Shown: positions 1 to 11,777, numbered from the stretch's first letter. The stretch: DNA of 33,567 bases from Gammaproteobacteria bacterium (GCA_029865465.1 JAOUGW010000009.1:1-33567); one strand, 5' to 3'. The notes: a model not told the origin generated them from the sequence alone. A program made the numbers and translations.

Positions 1-159
1 AGGAAGCTGCCAGATCGGAAACTCGACTGGACTGCGCAACTCTTGGTGAGTTATCACACGGCCTCGGCCAGAAACGGACATTAGGTCGGTGTCCGGAGAA
101 TCGGGGGAAGCCCACAAAGCCCACATCAGTGTGCCATTCAGATTCGCGGGCATTGCCCC

Positions 160-540
160 ATGCATGACTCAACGAGCTGTCCGTACTGTGGAACCCAACT
201 GCCCGTTTCCAAAATCTGGAGATCGGCGTTCCTGTGGGACGGTATCTTCCTGTGGCGACGAACCGGGCTCACGTGCCCCGAGTGCAATCACGACGTCGTG
301 ATCAAACAGGCCCGTGCAGTTGTGGCCGGCTATACCTTACTCCTGGGTGGCGCAGGCGCGTTGGCTTGTGTAGAGCAATACATCGAAAAGGCCCGTGGCA
401 TCGAATTCTCCAAGGTAGGGCATGCCCTATTTCTCCTTGGGGGGATTGGCGCTTTGATTTGGATTCACGAATTAGTCACCCCTCTGTTTCTACGAGTCCG
501 CAAACCGAAGCCGATGGAAGATGTCGATCTGAGGGAATGA
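160..540 (+). CDS. Small zinc-ribbon membrane protein (CPYC...CPEC, two predicted TM segments), hypothetical
   Basis: ORF with CPYC and CPEC pairs and two hydrophobic segments (AVVAGYTLLLGGAGALACV, ALFLLGGIGALIWI). Confidence 0.6.
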   Translation: MHDSTSCPYCGTQLPVSKIWRSAFLWDGIFLWRRTGLTCPECNHDVVIKQARAVVAGYTLLLGGAGALACVEQYIEKARGIEFSKVGHALFLLGGIGALIWIHELVTPLFLRVRKPKPMEDVDLRE

Positions 541-622
541 CCGGGTTGGGTCGAGAGCAGACAACCCCTCCCACCTGTACAGGACCTGATTAAGCGAATT
601 CTCGCTCGCGGACGCTGTCGCG

Positions 623-2305
623 CTACTTGCGTTGCGCAGCACTCGCGTCCCGCACCGCCCTGAACTCTGTGCCCGGGTTCCACTGCGGCCACGCGCGCGA
701 ATTCGCAAGCTGGCTGGCCATCTGGTAGACGAGCGTGACGTCCTGGGCTGCTCCGCTCAGGTCCCACGACTCGCTCCACCGATCGCACGCCTGGTGATAG
801 CACTGTGCCGTGAATTCCGAGACCCAGCGATCACCGGCTTCGCGCCCACCCTTGACAAGGTCGTGACCGCCGCCGAGACCCATCAGCACCAACGCCGGTA
901 CGCCGCGCTTCGCGAAGGGGAAGTGATCGGCGCGGAAGGCGAGGCCGCGCTCGGGTTTCGCGTCCGGTGTGACGACGCGGCCCTGGCCTGCAGCTTGCTG
1001 CGCCAGCAGCGACTCGAGTTCGTTCTGTCCCGCACCGACCAGCACGATGTCGCGCGCCAGGCCGTTCGGCTGCAGCACGTCCATCGTGAAATTCGCGACC
1101 GTGGTCTCGATCGGCAGCCAGGGATGGGACGCGTAGTACTCCGATCCCAGCAGGTTGCGTTCCTCGGCGGTCCACGCCGAGAACAGGATCGTGCGATCCG
1201 GGCGCGGACCCTGCTTGAACGCACGCGCGATCTCGATGACTGCTGCAATGCCAATCGCGTCGTCCAGGGCGCCAGACCGGAATCGCAAGCCGTTGGTGTC
1301 GGGTTCGCCGATGCCGTACGCGTCCCAGTGCGCGCCGATCATGATGCTCTCGCGTGGACGCTTCTGGCCCGTGATCCTGCCGAGCACGTTGTGGCTGTCG
1401 ATGCGTGTGTGGGCGAGCGGGAAGTCTGCCGCGAAGGTCGCGTCCTTGAGTTGGACGGGGCGGAAGGCCTTGCTGCGTGCGCTCTGCTTGAGCGCTTCGA
1501 GATCGAGGCCGGCGTCGCGGAAGATCTCGACGGCCGCGTCACGGTGCAGCCACGACTGCAGCAACAGTCTCTCCCTGGCAGCGTCGGGGCGCACGATGTC
1601 GTAGCCCTCGCCGTTCGGCGCGATGGCCGTCTTCCAGCCGTAGGCGGCCGGCTCAGTCTCGTGCACGATCAGCGCAGCGATCGCCCCGCGGCGCGCAGCT
1701 TCCTCGTACTTGTAGGTCCAGCGTGCATAGTAGGTCGCCGCCTTGCCGCCGAATTTGCCGAACGCATCGTCGCCCGACGCGGCCTCGAAGTCCGGATCGT
1801 TGACCAGGTACACGGCAACCTTGCCGCGCAGGTCGATGTCCTTGTAGTCATCCCAGCCACGTTCCGGCGCGCTGACGCCGTAGCCGACGAACACCAGCGG
1901 GGCATTTCCGATGCGCACGCGATCGACGGGACGCAAGGCGAGGGCCGCCATGTCCTGCTGCTGCACGAGAGGCCGGCGCTTGCCGCCGACGGTCACGCTC
2001 ATGGACGCATCCATGGGCACTTGCGTGCGCACGAGCGGCACGACCTGCGTATACGAACCCTTCGGACCCGCGGGTTCGAGTCCTGCCGCCTTGAATTGTT
2101 CGACGAGGTAGGCGATGGCCTTCGTCTCGCCAGGCGTGCCCGGCGCGCGCCCTTCGAACTCGTCGGACGACAAGGCGCGGGTGATGTCCGACAGGCGCTG
2201 CGGGTCGACAGGGTTCGTCGCCGACTCGGCGGCATTCGTCGGCGTCCATCCCAGAGCGGACAAGCCGAACAGCGCCGACGCGAGACGGAGCCTGGTCTTC
2301 AGCAT
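623..2305 (-). CDS. M28 family metallopeptidase (PA domain plus peptidase), secreted
   Basis: Signal-peptide-like start MLKTRLRLASALFGLSALG at 2305; GAHWDAYG, DDAIG, TAEERNLLGSEYY and DHFPF motifs typical of M28. The longer ORF start at 2428 lies inside the upstream gene. Confidence 0.9.
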   Translation of the reverse strand: MLKTRLRLASALFGLSALGWTPTNAAESATNPVDPQRLSDITRALSSDEFEGRAPGTPGETKAIAYLVEQFKAAGLEPAGPKGSYTQVVPLVRTQVPMDASMSVTVGGKRRPLVQQQDMAALALRPVDRVRIGNAPLVFVGYGVSAPERGWDDYKDIDLRGKVAVYLVNDPDFEAASGDDAFGKFGGKAATYYARWTYKYEEAARRGAIAALIVHETEPAAYGWKTAIAPNGEGYDIVRPDAARERLLLQSWLHRDAAVEIFRDAGLDLEALKQSARSKAFRPVQLKDATFAADFPLAHTRIDSHNVLGRITGQKRPRESIMIGAHWDAYGIGEPDTNGLRFRSGALDDAIGIAAVIEIARAFKQGPRPDRTILFSAWTAEERNLLGSEYYASHPWLPIETTVANFTMDVLQPNGLARDIVLVGAGQNELESLLAQQAAGQGRVVTPDAKPERGLAFRADHFPFAKRGVPALVLMGLGGGHDLVKGGREAGDRWVSEFTAQCYHQACDRWSESWDLSGAAQDVTLVYQMASQLANSRAWPQWNPGTEFRAVRDASAAQRK

Positions 2306-3774
2306 GTTTCGTAATCCTCGAGCTTCGCCTCGCGCAGCAGTCGCTGGTAGCGGATGGTGCTGTGCGGCCAGTTGTTGGTGATGGTGCCGTCGGCAAGCTT
2401 GTACCAGCTGGCGCCGGTGGCAGCCCACACGGACCTGGCGAGGTCCTGCTGCAGGCTGCGATTGTAGGCCTCCAGCACGTCACGCTTGACGTCGATGCGC
2501 CTGGCGCCTCGCGCCTTCATCTTCGCCAGGGCGTCCAGGACATAGCCCACCTGCGCCTCGATCATGACGAGAATGCTGTTGTGACCCAGGTTGGTATTGG
2601 GGCCATACAGCATGAAGAAGTTCGGGAAGCCGGTGACGGTGACGCCGAGGTAAGCGCGCGCGCCCCTGGTCCATTCCTGCTTGAGATCGAGTCCGCCACG
2701 GCCGGTGATCCGCATCGGCGCGAGGAAGTCCGTGCTCTTGAAGCCTGTCGCATAGATGATGACGTCGGCGGCGTACAACTGCCCCGTCCGGGTACGCACG
2801 CCCTCCGGCTCGATGCGTTCGATGGAGTCCGTCACCAGCTCGACGTTCGACCGCGACAGCGTCGGGTAGTAGTCGTCGTTGAACAGCACGCGCTTGGCGC
2901 CGATCGGATAGTCCGGCACCAGCTTCGCGCGCAGCGCGGGATCCTTCACCTGGCGACGCAGGTGCGCGAGCGATTTCCAGCGCGCGAGCACCTGCACCGG
3001 CTTGACCTGCTTCATGAGCGGGGTGAGCTGCATTTCGCCGAAGAAGAACCACTGCGCGTCGTGGTACAGCTTCGCCAGCCCGGGGAACCGCGTGAGCAGC
3101 CGTTGCGTGCGCGACGCATACAGGCGGTCCTTGCGCGGCATGAGCCAGTTGGCCGAGCGCTGGAAGACAGTGAGCCGTGTTGCGAGCGGCGCGATCTGCG
3201 GCACGAACTGGACGGCGCTCGCGGCGTTGCCGATCACGGCGATGCGCTTGCCGGCGAGATCCACTCCATGGTTCCACTGCGCGGAATGAAACTGCATGCC
3301 GCGGAATGCTTGCTGGCCCGGGATCGCCGGGACGGACGGTCGATTGAGCTGCCCGACGCCCGTGATCACGAAGTCCGCGACGATCCTGCAGCCATCCGCG
3401 CAGGTCAGCGTCCACGTGTTGGCGTCGTCGTCATAGGCGATCTGCACGACCTCCGCATTGAAGCGGCAGTGCGGCAGCAAGCCATGCCCGATCGCCAGTT
3501 CGGTCGAGTAACCGAGCAATTCGGACTGCCAGGCGAAACGCCGGCTCCAGTCGGTCTTCTGTGCGAACGAAAAGCTGTACAGGAAGGAGGGCGCGTCACA
3601 CGACGCGCCGGGGTACGTGTTGTCACGCCACGTGCCGCCGAGCGTGGCGGCCTTTTCGAGGATCACGAAGTCGTCGACGCCGGACTGCTTGAGGCGCATT
3701 CCCATGCACAGGCCGGAGTGCCCCGCGCCGATCACGGCAACATGGGTCCGGCGTGGCTGCATCGGTTCGTTCAT
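2299..3774 (-). CDS. Flavin-containing monooxygenase (Baeyer-Villiger/FMO-like)
   Basis: N-terminal GAGHSG FAD-binding motif, GGTWRDNTYPGASCD, BVMO-like FRGMQFHSAQW, second dinucleotide motif VIGNAASAVQ. Confidence 0.88.
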   Translation of the reverse strand: MNEPMQPRRTHVAVIGAGHSGLCMGMRLKQSGVDDFVILEKAATLGGTWRDNTYPGASCDAPSFLYSFSFAQKTDWSRRFAWQSELLGYSTELAIGHGLLPHCRFNAEVVQIAYDDDANTWTLTCADGCRIVADFVITGVGQLNRPSVPAIPGQQAFRGMQFHSAQWNHGVDLAGKRIAVIGNAASAVQFVPQIAPLATRLTVFQRSANWLMPRKDRLYASRTQRLLTRFPGLAKLYHDAQWFFFGEMQLTPLMKQVKPVQVLARWKSLAHLRRQVKDPALRAKLVPDYPIGAKRVLFNDDYYPTLSRSNVELVTDSIERIEPEGVRTRTGQLYAADVIIYATGFKSTDFLAPMRITGRGGLDLKQEWTRGARAYLGVTVTGFPNFFMLYGPNTNLGHNSILVMIEAQVGYVLDALAKMKARGARRIDVKRDVLEAYNRSLQQDLARSVWAATGASWYKLADGTITNNWPHSTIRYQRLLREAKLEDYETC

Positions 3775-3826
3775 CGCTACTCCTGGCCGCGCGCCACGGC
3801 CTTGCCCGTCGCCAAGCTTGCAGCGG

Positions 3827-4564
3827 TCAGTGCAACTCCGCCAGATAGGACGTTCCGCCGAGCGCGTTCATCTGCCGCTGGATCCAGGCCTGCCGTCTCT
3901 GGACGTAGCGCGACGGCGCACCGGCCCTGAAGACCCTGGGAGCAGGCAGCACGGCTGCGAGCAGCGCGGCCTCGGACCGGTTCAGCCGGGCCGCATCCTT
4001 GTGAAAGAAGCGGCGGCTCGCAGCCTGCACGCCGTACGTGCCGCGCCCGAACTCGGCGATGTTCAGGTACACCTCGAGAATGCGCTGCTTGCTCCAGCAG
4101 GTCTCGATCAGCACGGTGATGCCCGCTTCGAGACCCTTGCGGAACCAGCTCTGTCCGCGCCACAGGAAGATGTTCTTTGCGACCTGCTGCGAGATCGTGC
4201 TGGCGCCGCGCACGCGGCGGCCGCGCTCGCGGTCCGCGAGCGCCTTGTCGATCTGCTTGAAGTCGAACCCGCGGTGAAGCGGGAACTTCTGGTCCTCGGA
4301 CGCAACTACGGCAACGGCCGCGTGCTTCGAAATGTGGTCCCAGTCGACCCAGTCGTGGCTGAAGTCGTAGCCCTTCTCGCGCGAGAACAGCGCGCCCGCG
4401 CGGTCCGCGAGCATGAACATCGTGAACGGCGGATCGATCCAGCGGAACGCGAGCACGGTGACGAGCGTCAGCGCCGCCCAGGCCAGGCCTGCGAGCAGCA
4501 GGCCGCGCAGGATCCGGCCCGCACGCCCGCGCCGACGTTTCGCCATGCGGTGTCGCCCCGGCAA
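3827..4564 (-). CDS. mtgA: Monofunctional biosynthetic peptidoglycan transglycosylase
   Basis: GT51 motifs: SEDQKFPLHRGFDFKQI, RGASTISQQVAKNIFLW, EVYLNIAEFGRGTYGVQAA. Confidence 0.93.
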   Translation of the reverse strand: MPGRHRMAKRRRGRAGRILRGLLLAGLAWAALTLVTVLAFRWIDPPFTMFMLADRAGALFSREKGYDFSHDWVDWDHISKHAAVAVVASEDQKFPLHRGFDFKQIDKALADRERGRRVRGASTISQQVAKNIFLWRGQSWFRKGLEAGITVLIETCWSKQRILEVYLNIAEFGRGTYGVQAASRRFFHKDAARLNRSEAALLAAVLPAPRVFRAGAPSRYVQRRQAWIQRQMNALGGTSYLAELH

Positions 4565-4586
4565 AGGGTGCGGCCTGCTGCGCGGA

Positions 4587-5081
4587 CTACTGTGCCGCTG
4601 CGACGCGTCTGGCGCTGATGACCTTGATCGGCTCGACCGGCACGTCGTCGTGCATGCCGCGACGGCCGGTCTTGACCTTGGCCATGGCGTCGATCACCGA
4701 CATCCCTTCGGACACGCAGCCGAACACCGCATAACCGGCACTGCCGCGACCCGGGTCGAGGCTGGAGTTGTCGACCAGGTTGATGAAGAACTGCGAGGTG
4801 GCGCTGTGCGGATCGCTGGTGCGCGCCATCGAGAGCGTGCCGCGCCGGTTCTTGACGCCATTGCCGGCTTCGTTCTTGATCGGGGCGCGTGTCGACTTCT
4901 GCTTCATGTCCTCGGTCATGCCGCCGCCCTGCACGACGAACCCCGGGATCACGCGATGGAATACGGTGCCGTCGAAATGGCCGGCGTCCACGTAGTCGAG
5001 GAAGTTCTGCACCGTGACGGGCGCGTCCTGGTCGAAGAGTTCGATCGTGAAAGCGCCGAGCGAAGTTTCGAATCGGATCAT
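4587..5081 (-). CDS. ppiB: Cyclophilin-type peptidyl-prolyl cis-trans isomerase
   Basis: MIRFETSLGAFTIELFDQDAPVTVQNF, FHRVIPGFVVQGGG, SATSQFFINLVDN; internal ATG at 5081 chosen from homology. Confidence 0.9.
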   Translation of the reverse strand: MIRFETSLGAFTIELFDQDAPVTVQNFLDYVDAGHFDGTVFHRVIPGFVVQGGGMTEDMKQKSTRAPIKNEAGNGVKNRRGTLSMARTSDPHSATSQFFINLVDNSSLDPGRGSAGYAVFGCVSEGMSVIDAMAKVKTGRRGMHDDVPVEPIKVISARRVAAAQ

Positions 5082-5151
5082 GGCTGCGTGACCTGCCTGC
5101 GAGAAGTGGAACGGAAGGGGGTGCGCATAGTGAACGCGCAGGCGCGCGATG

Positions 5152-6012
5152 TCACGCGCCGGGGAGGCCCGGCCAGCGGCCCTCAGTGCAGCGGTCCAGG
5201 CCGGCCAGGTCCGCATGGGTCGCGACGTCGGCGAACCCCGCCACACTCAGCAGTTCGCGTACGGCCGGGCCCTGGCGGTCGCCGTGCTCGACGACCAGCC
5301 AGCCTCCTGGCGACAGGTGACGGCCGGCCGCACCGGTGATCACGCGCAGTGCTTCGAGCCCGTCGGTCCCCGCGAACAATGCCGCGTGCGGTTCGAAGCG
5401 GCGCACGGCAGGTTCGACCCGATCGTCGGTTTCGGCGATGTACGGCGGATTGCTGGCGACCAGGTCGAACCGTTCCTCGGCGACCGGATCGAACCAGTGG
5501 CCCGTCCTGAACAGGACGTTGGCGAGGCCGAGCCGCTGCGCGTTGCGCCGCGCCACCGCGATGGCCGCTGCAGAGAGGTCCGTGCCGACGACTGCAGCGC
5601 GCGGCAGTTCCCGGGCCAGTGCGAGTGCAATCGCACCGCTGCCCGCAGCGAGATCGAGCACCCGGGCCTCCTGGTCGCGCGGGAGGTGGGTCAGCGCGAG
5701 TTCGACGACGAGCTCGGTTTCGGGCCGCGGAATGAGGACGTCAGGCGTCACCTCGAGCGGGAGGGACCAGAACTCCTTCTCCCCGAGCACGTAAGCCACG
5801 GGCTCGCCGTGCGAGCGCCGCGTGACGTGGGACTCGTAGCGATCGGTGGCCTCGCAGTCGAGGACGCGTTCGTCGGGGTGGGCCATGATCCAGGCACGGG
5901 TCCTGCCGAGCGCGGCGCCGAGCAGTATCTCCGCTTCGTGCCGCGGATCGTCGGCGACCCGCCGCAGGCGCGCGCTGCCTTCCGCGATCAGTTGGGAGAC
6001 TTCGGTGGCCAT
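5152..6012 (-). CDS. prmC: Release factor glutamine methyltransferase
   Basis: PRPETELVVE, VLDLAAGSGAIALALA, SNPPYIAE; immediately downstream of prfA. Confidence 0.95.
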   Translation of the reverse strand: MATEVSQLIAEGSARLRRVADDPRHEAEILLGAALGRTRAWIMAHPDERVLDCEATDRYESHVTRRSHGEPVAYVLGEKEFWSLPLEVTPDVLIPRPETELVVELALTHLPRDQEARVLDLAAGSGAIALALARELPRAAVVGTDLSAAAIAVARRNAQRLGLANVLFRTGHWFDPVAEERFDLVASNPPYIAETDDRVEPAVRRFEPHAALFAGTDGLEALRVITGAAGRHLSPGGWLVVEHGDRQGPAVRELLSVAGFADVATHADLAGLDRCTEGRWPGLPGA

Positions 6013-6019
6013 GGCGGAA

Positions 6020-6108
6020 GTGACTAGTGACTATTGATTAGCCAGAGGGACAGTCGCAGCGGCAGCGACAACCGCGCCTCCGACTATTCACTAATCACTA
6101 ATCACTAT

Positions 6109-6112
<4 letters not shown>
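6020..6112. repeat. Inverted-repeat element built of heptamer repeats between prfA and prmC
   Basis: GTGACTAGTGACTATTGATTAG (6020-6041) versus reverse complement of 6091-6112 (GTGAATAGTGATTAGTGATTAG): 19/22 identical; heptamer period GTGAWTA. Confidence 0.8.
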
Positions 6113-7187
<1,075 letters not shown>

Positions 7188-7188
<1 letters not shown>

Positions 7189-8447
7189 CAATCGTGCGGC
7201 TGATCGAGCCGGTAGATGTCGGCGATCGTCTCGATGACGTCGCCGTCGCCGGTCTCCGCGGCGTCGCGCAACCGCTGGCTGGGAGCGTGGATGAGCCGGT
7301 TGGTGAGCGTGTTGGCAAGGAAGCTCAGGACTTCGTCCTGGCTCTTGCCGTGGGCCAGCATCAGCCGGGCCTGCTCGAGCGTGCGCTGGCGCGTGCGGTC
7401 CGCGTCTTCGCGCAGGCGGCGGATCAGCGGCACCGCGTCGCGCGTGCGCAGCAGGTGCGAGAAGCGCTCGACCTCGGCGTCGATCAGTTCGCCGGCTTCC
7501 CGCGCAGCCTGGCGGCGGCCCTCCAGGTTCTCGTTGACGACCGACTGCAGGTCGTCGACCGTGAACAGGTAGATGTCCTCGAGCTCGGCCACGTCGGCGT
7601 CGATGTCGCGCGGCACCGCGATGTCCACCATGAACATCGGGCGGCGCTTGCGCGCGCGCAGCGCCTGTTCCGTCATTTGCCGCGTGATGATCGAGTGCGG
7701 GGCCGCGGTGGAAGCGACGACGATGTCGGCTTCCTTGAGGTGGTTCGGTATCTCGTCGAGGCCGATCGCAAAACCGTGGAACTCGGCAGCCAGTTCGCGT
7801 GCGCGATCCACGCTGCGGTTCGCGATGATCATCCGGCTCAAGCCATCAGCGTGCAGGTGCCTGGCCGCGAGCGCTACCGTCTCGCCGGCGCCCACGAGCA
7901 GCGCGGTGCGGTTGTCGAAACTCGCAAACACGGTGCGCGCCATCGCCACGGCGGCGGAGGCCACCGAAACGGCATTCGCGCCGATCTTGGTTTCGGTGCG
8001 CACACGCTTGGCGACCGAGAACGCAGACTGGAACAGGCGGTTCAGCACCGGACCGGTCGTGCCTGCTTCCTGCGCGAGCCGGTAGGCGTCCTTGAGCTGG
8101 CCGAGGATCTGCGGCTCGCCGAGCACCATCGAGTCGAGGCCCGACGCGACCGAGAACGCGTGGCTGACCGCCTTGTCCGCGTCGTGGTGGTACAGGCTGT
8201 GATGCAGCGGGACGCCGATGCCATGGTACTGCTGCAGCCAGTCGCCGAGCTCGGTGCGGCCCAGGTTCTCGGTGACGCAATAGAGCTCGGTCCGGTTGCA
8301 CGTCGAGACGATCACGGTCTCGTGCACGTCCGGCAGGTTTCGCAGTTGTTGCAACGCTTCCGGAAGGCGAGCCGGCTCGAAGACCACGCGCTCGCGAATT
8401 TCGACGGGAGCGGTGCGGTGGTTGATGCCGACGACGACGAGAGACAT
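7188..8447 (-). CDS. hemA: Glutamyl-tRNA reductase
   Basis: [48 protein letters not shown] at 8447. Confidence 0.97.
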
Positions 8448-8536
8448 CCGGGTCCTGGTCTGGAAAGTCGCGAAATTCTGGGTGAACCGACCCCGCAACA
8501 CAAGCTGCGGTGAGCTTCGGCTATAGTGGAGAAGCC

Positions 8537-10225
8537 ATGCCAATCCGCATTATCCGTGCCTCCCGCTGCGCCCTTGGCGCGATCTTCCTCGGTTTGCTCG
8601 CGGCTTGCGTCGCGACGGATGGCGCCGGCCCGGTTGCCACGGGCGACGCGGCGCTGCCCGAGGCCCGGCTGGCGGATGCCGAGGCCGCGTTCGACCGGGG
8701 CGACTATCCCGACGGCGCGCGGCTGTACCGCGAGGCCGCCCAGCGCTCGGACGACGAGATGATCGCCGAGCAGGCCACGCGCGCGGCGTTCGATCACGCC
8801 CAGCTGCGGGAGGCTGCGCTGGCCGCCGGTCGCTGGCTGGAGATCAACCCGACCAGCGAGAACGCGCATCGTTATGCCGGCATCGCTGCGCTCAAGCTGC
8901 ATCGGCTCGATGACGCGGCGGCCCGGTTCGGCTACCTGCTCGACACGGTTTACCTGAGCCCGGCCGCAGGGTTCCTGGCGTCGCTGCCCGTGATCGGCGA
9001 CGAAGGCGTCTCGACGGACGTCATGGAACTCTTCCGGCGCCTCTCGGCCCGGTACCCCGACGTCGGTGAAGGGTATTACGCTTACGCCAGCGCGGCCCTG
9101 CGGGCCGACAATTTCGCGGTGGCCGAAGAAGCGGCGGAGACGGCCGTCGCCAAGGCGCCGTTCTGGAAGCCCGCGAAGATGCTGCTTGCGCGCACGCTGG
9201 TCGCCAGCGGCAAGGACGAGCAGGGTCTCGCCATGGCGCGCGATCTCGTCACCGGGCCCGATTCCGACATCAGCACCCACCTCGAGTACGCGCTGCTGCT
9301 GTCGGCGACGGGCCGCGACCAGGAGGCGAGGGCCATGCTCACGCCTTACACCACGGGCAAGACCGTGGTGCCGGGAGCGATCCGCGCACTGGGCGCGATG
9401 GAACTCGATGCCGACAACCTCGACGCGGCGACGGCGCAGTTCGAGAACCTGCTGGCGACGGGCGCGCAGTCGAACGAAGCGCTGTATTTCCTCGGCGCGA
9501 TTGCCGAGCGGCGCAAGGACACCGACCGTGCCATGCGTTATTACTCGCGCGTTGCCGGCGGCGACTACAACCTCGCGGCGCAGCTGCGCGTGGCGCGCAT
9601 CAAGGCCGGGCAGTCGGGCACCGACGCCGGCGTCACGCACCTCGACGAACTCGCCCGCACGCAACCGCAGCTGGCACCCGACGTCTATTCGGCGAAGGCG
9701 GGCCTGCTGGAGTATCGCGGTGATGCGCGCCGCGCCGGGCAGGTCTACGAGGAAGGCCTGTCGCGCTATCCGGACGCGCTCGAGCTGCGGCTGAACCGCG
9801 CGTTCTTCCTCGAGCGCACGGGCAAGGAAGACGCGGCCATCCGCGACCTGCGCGCGCTGCTTGCCGAACGTCCGGGCGACGCGCACGTGCAGAACGCGCT
9901 CGGCTACACGCTGGCCGACAACGGCAGGAACCTGCCCGAGGCGCGTGGGCTGCTCACGGCCGCACTGGCCCAGTCACCCGACAACGCAGCCACGCTCGAT
10001 AGCATGGGTTGGCTGTTGTACAAGGAAGGCAACTACCCCGCCGCGCTCGACTACCTGCAGCGCGCCAACGAGTCGGGCGCCGATCCTGAGATCGACCTGC
10101 ACATCGGCGAGGTGCAGTGGGCGATGGGCGACCAGAAGGCGGCCCGCGCGACGTGGCAGGAGGCGTTAAAGAAGGCGCCGGAGAACGCGAAACTGCGCGA
10201 GCGCATCGAGCGCGCCGGGCCCTGA
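8537..10225 (+). CDS. Tetratricopeptide-repeat lipoprotein
   Basis: Lipobox LGLLAAC near N-terminus; repeated TPR helices (e.g. LGYTLADNGRNLPEARGLLTAAL); sits upstream of lolB. Confidence 0.85.
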   Translation: MPIRIIRASRCALGAIFLGLLAACVATDGAGPVATGDAALPEARLADAEAAFDRGDYPDGARLYREAAQRSDDEMIAEQATRAAFDHAQLREAALAAGRWLEINPTSENAHRYAGIAALKLHRLDDAAARFGYLLDTVYLSPAAGFLASLPVIGDEGVSTDVMELFRRLSARYPDVGEGYYAYASAALRADNFAVAEEAAETAVAKAPFWKPAKMLLARTLVASGKDEQGLAMARDLVTGPDSDISTHLEYALLLSATGRDQEARAMLTPYTTGKTVVPGAIRALGAMELDADNLDAATAQFENLLATGAQSNEALYFLGAIAERRKDTDRAMRYYSRVAGGDYNLAAQLRVARIKAGQSGTDAGVTHLDELARTQPQLAPDVYSAKAGLLEYRGDARRAGQVYEEGLSRYPDALELRLNRAFFLERTGKEDAAIRDLRALLAERPGDAHVQNALGYTLADNGRNLPEARGLLTAALAQSPDNAATLDSMGWLLYKEGNYPAALDYLQRANESGADPEIDLHIGEVQWAMGDQKAARATWQEALKKAPENAKLRERIERAGP

Positions 10226-10240
10226 GCCACGGGCAGGTCC

Positions 10241-10834
10241 ATGTTGCGCATGCGTCCGCTGCTGGCTGCCCTGGTTTGTGCCCTGCTCGTGACGGGTTGC
10301 GTGACGGCTCCGATGGGCCGCCCGCCCGAATCGCGAACGGCCGACCCCGCGCAACTCACTCAATGGCTGGCCAAGGGACGCATTGCCCTTGCTGCGCAAG
10401 GCGAGGGCGGCAGCGGCAGCTTCGTCTGGCAGCAGCGCTCCGAGCGCACGGAACTCACCGTGCGCGGGCCACTGGGTGCGGGCGGGTTGGCGCTGGTCAC
10501 GGACGGCGCGACGATCGAACTGTCTGACGGTGCGGGTAAGCCCCTCGATGGCGAGGCCGCGCGGGCCGAACTCGAGCGTCGGCTCGGCGTGAAGCTGCCC
10601 CTGGCCGAACTCCGTTACTGGATGCTCGGTGTGCCGGCGCCCGACCGCCCGGGCAGCGGGCCGGTGCAAACCAGGCCGGGTTCGGCGCCCGGGTTCGTCC
10701 AGGGCGGCTGGGTCGTCAGTTATGAGGAGCTGAAATCGCAGGCGGGCTGGAGCCTGCCCGCGCGCCTGACGGCCACGACCAACGGGGCACGGGTGAGAAT
10801 CGTCGTCGACGACTGGATCCTGCCGGCTCCATGA
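10241..10834 (+). CDS. lolB: Outer-membrane lipoprotein chaperone LolB
   Basis: Lipobox LVTGC; WLAKGRIAL...GSFVWQQ...ELRYWMLGVPAP; position between TPR gene and ispE. Confidence 0.9.
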   Translation: MLRMRPLLAALVCALLVTGCVTAPMGRPPESRTADPAQLTQWLAKGRIALAAQGEGGSGSFVWQQRSERTELTVRGPLGAGGLALVTDGATIELSDGAGKPLDGEAARAELERRLGVKLPLAELRYWMLGVPAPDRPGSGPVQTRPGSAPGFVQGGWVVSYEELKSQAGWSLPARLTATTNGARVRIVVDDWILPAP

Positions 10835-11721
10835 ACCGCTCGCTGGGATACCCCGCGTCGTGGCCTGCGCCGGGCAAGCTGAACCTGTTCCTCCACGTCG
10901 TCGGGCGCCGGGCCGACGGCCATCACGAGCTGCAGACGGCGTTTCAGTTCATCGACCTTTGCGACTCGATCCGCTTTTACCAGCGGCCGCCCGGCGTCAT
11001 TGAAAGGCTGGGCGCCCTCCCGGGAGTCGCGGCCGAGGATGACCTCGTCGTGCGAGCCGCCCGTCGCCTGGCGGCCGCCGCGGCGGAAAGCGGGGTGCCC
11101 CTGGTGCACGGAGTGGCGATCGAAGTTGAAAAGCGGCTTCCCATGGGTGGCGGTGTGGGCGGCGGCAGCTCCGACGCCGCGACGGTGTTGGTCGCGCTGA
11201 ACCAGTTATGGGAAACCGGCTTCGCCAGCGAGCGCCTGGCCGAGCTCGGGCTGGGCCTCGGTGCCGACGTGCCTGTTTTTGTGCACGGCCGCGCGGCCTG
11301 GGCCGAAGGCGTGGGCGAACGGCTGGCGCCGGTCGACTTCCCGGAGCCCGTCTACCTGCTGCTGCAGCCCGGGGTCGCCATCAGCACGGCTGAAGTGTTC
11401 AAAGCCCCTGAATTGACAAGGGATTCTCCGATCATCACAATTGCCGGCTTCCTGCAGACCGGCGGCCGGAATGACTGTGAACCCGTGGTCCGGCGTCGGT
11501 ACCCGGACGTTGCGGGCGCGCTCGACTGGCTCGGTCGTCACGGGCCCGCACGACTTACGGGCACCGGCTCCTGTGTCTTCGCGCCGATGACGGATGCGGC
11601 GCATGCGGCCGCGGTGCTCGCGGGCAAGCCACGCGAGTGGCGGGGATGGATTACGCGTGGTCTCAACCGGTCGCCACTCGCTGCGCGTCTGCAGTTCGAG
11701 CGGCAGGTCGGGCCGGGATGA
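10831..11721 (+). CDS. ispE: 4-diphosphocytidyl-2-C-methyl-D-erythritol kinase
   Basis: PAPGKLNLFLHVVGRRADGHHELQT; PMGGGVGGGSSDAATVL GHMP kinase loop; ATGA overlap with lolB. Confidence 0.96.
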   Translation: MNRSLGYPASWPAPGKLNLFLHVVGRRADGHHELQTAFQFIDLCDSIRFYQRPPGVIERLGALPGVAAEDDLVVRAARRLAAAAAESGVPLVHGVAIEVEKRLPMGGGVGGGSSDAATVLVALNQLWETGFASERLAELGLGLGADVPVFVHGRAAWAEGVGERLAPVDFPEPVYLLLQPGVAISTAEVFKAPELTRDSPIITIAGFLQTGGRNDCEPVVRRRYPDVAGALDWLGRHGPARLTGTGSCVFAPMTDAAHAAAVLAGKPREWRGWITRGLNRSPLAARLQFERQVGPG

Positions 11722-11777
11722 TGCGGCTGGTGACGGTTCGAGGGCGGTACGACGACGGGCTTGAGCAACGAACGCGT

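Noticed and set aside
632-2314. 560-aa plus-strand ORF
   Set aside because: Antisense to a well-supported M28 peptidase; no domain motif seen.
2362-3930. 522-aa plus-strand ORF
   Set aside because: Antisense to the flavin monooxygenase; shadow ORF composition.
8522-8537. TATAGT box 10 nt before the TPR gene ATG, suggesting leaderless transcription
   Set aside because: No convincing -35 at proper spacing, and a GGAGAAG Shine-Dalgarno-like sequence overlaps; too weak to claim.
8312-9886. 524-aa minus-strand ORF
   Set aside because: Antisense to the TPR gene and overlapping the hemA start; no recognisable domain.
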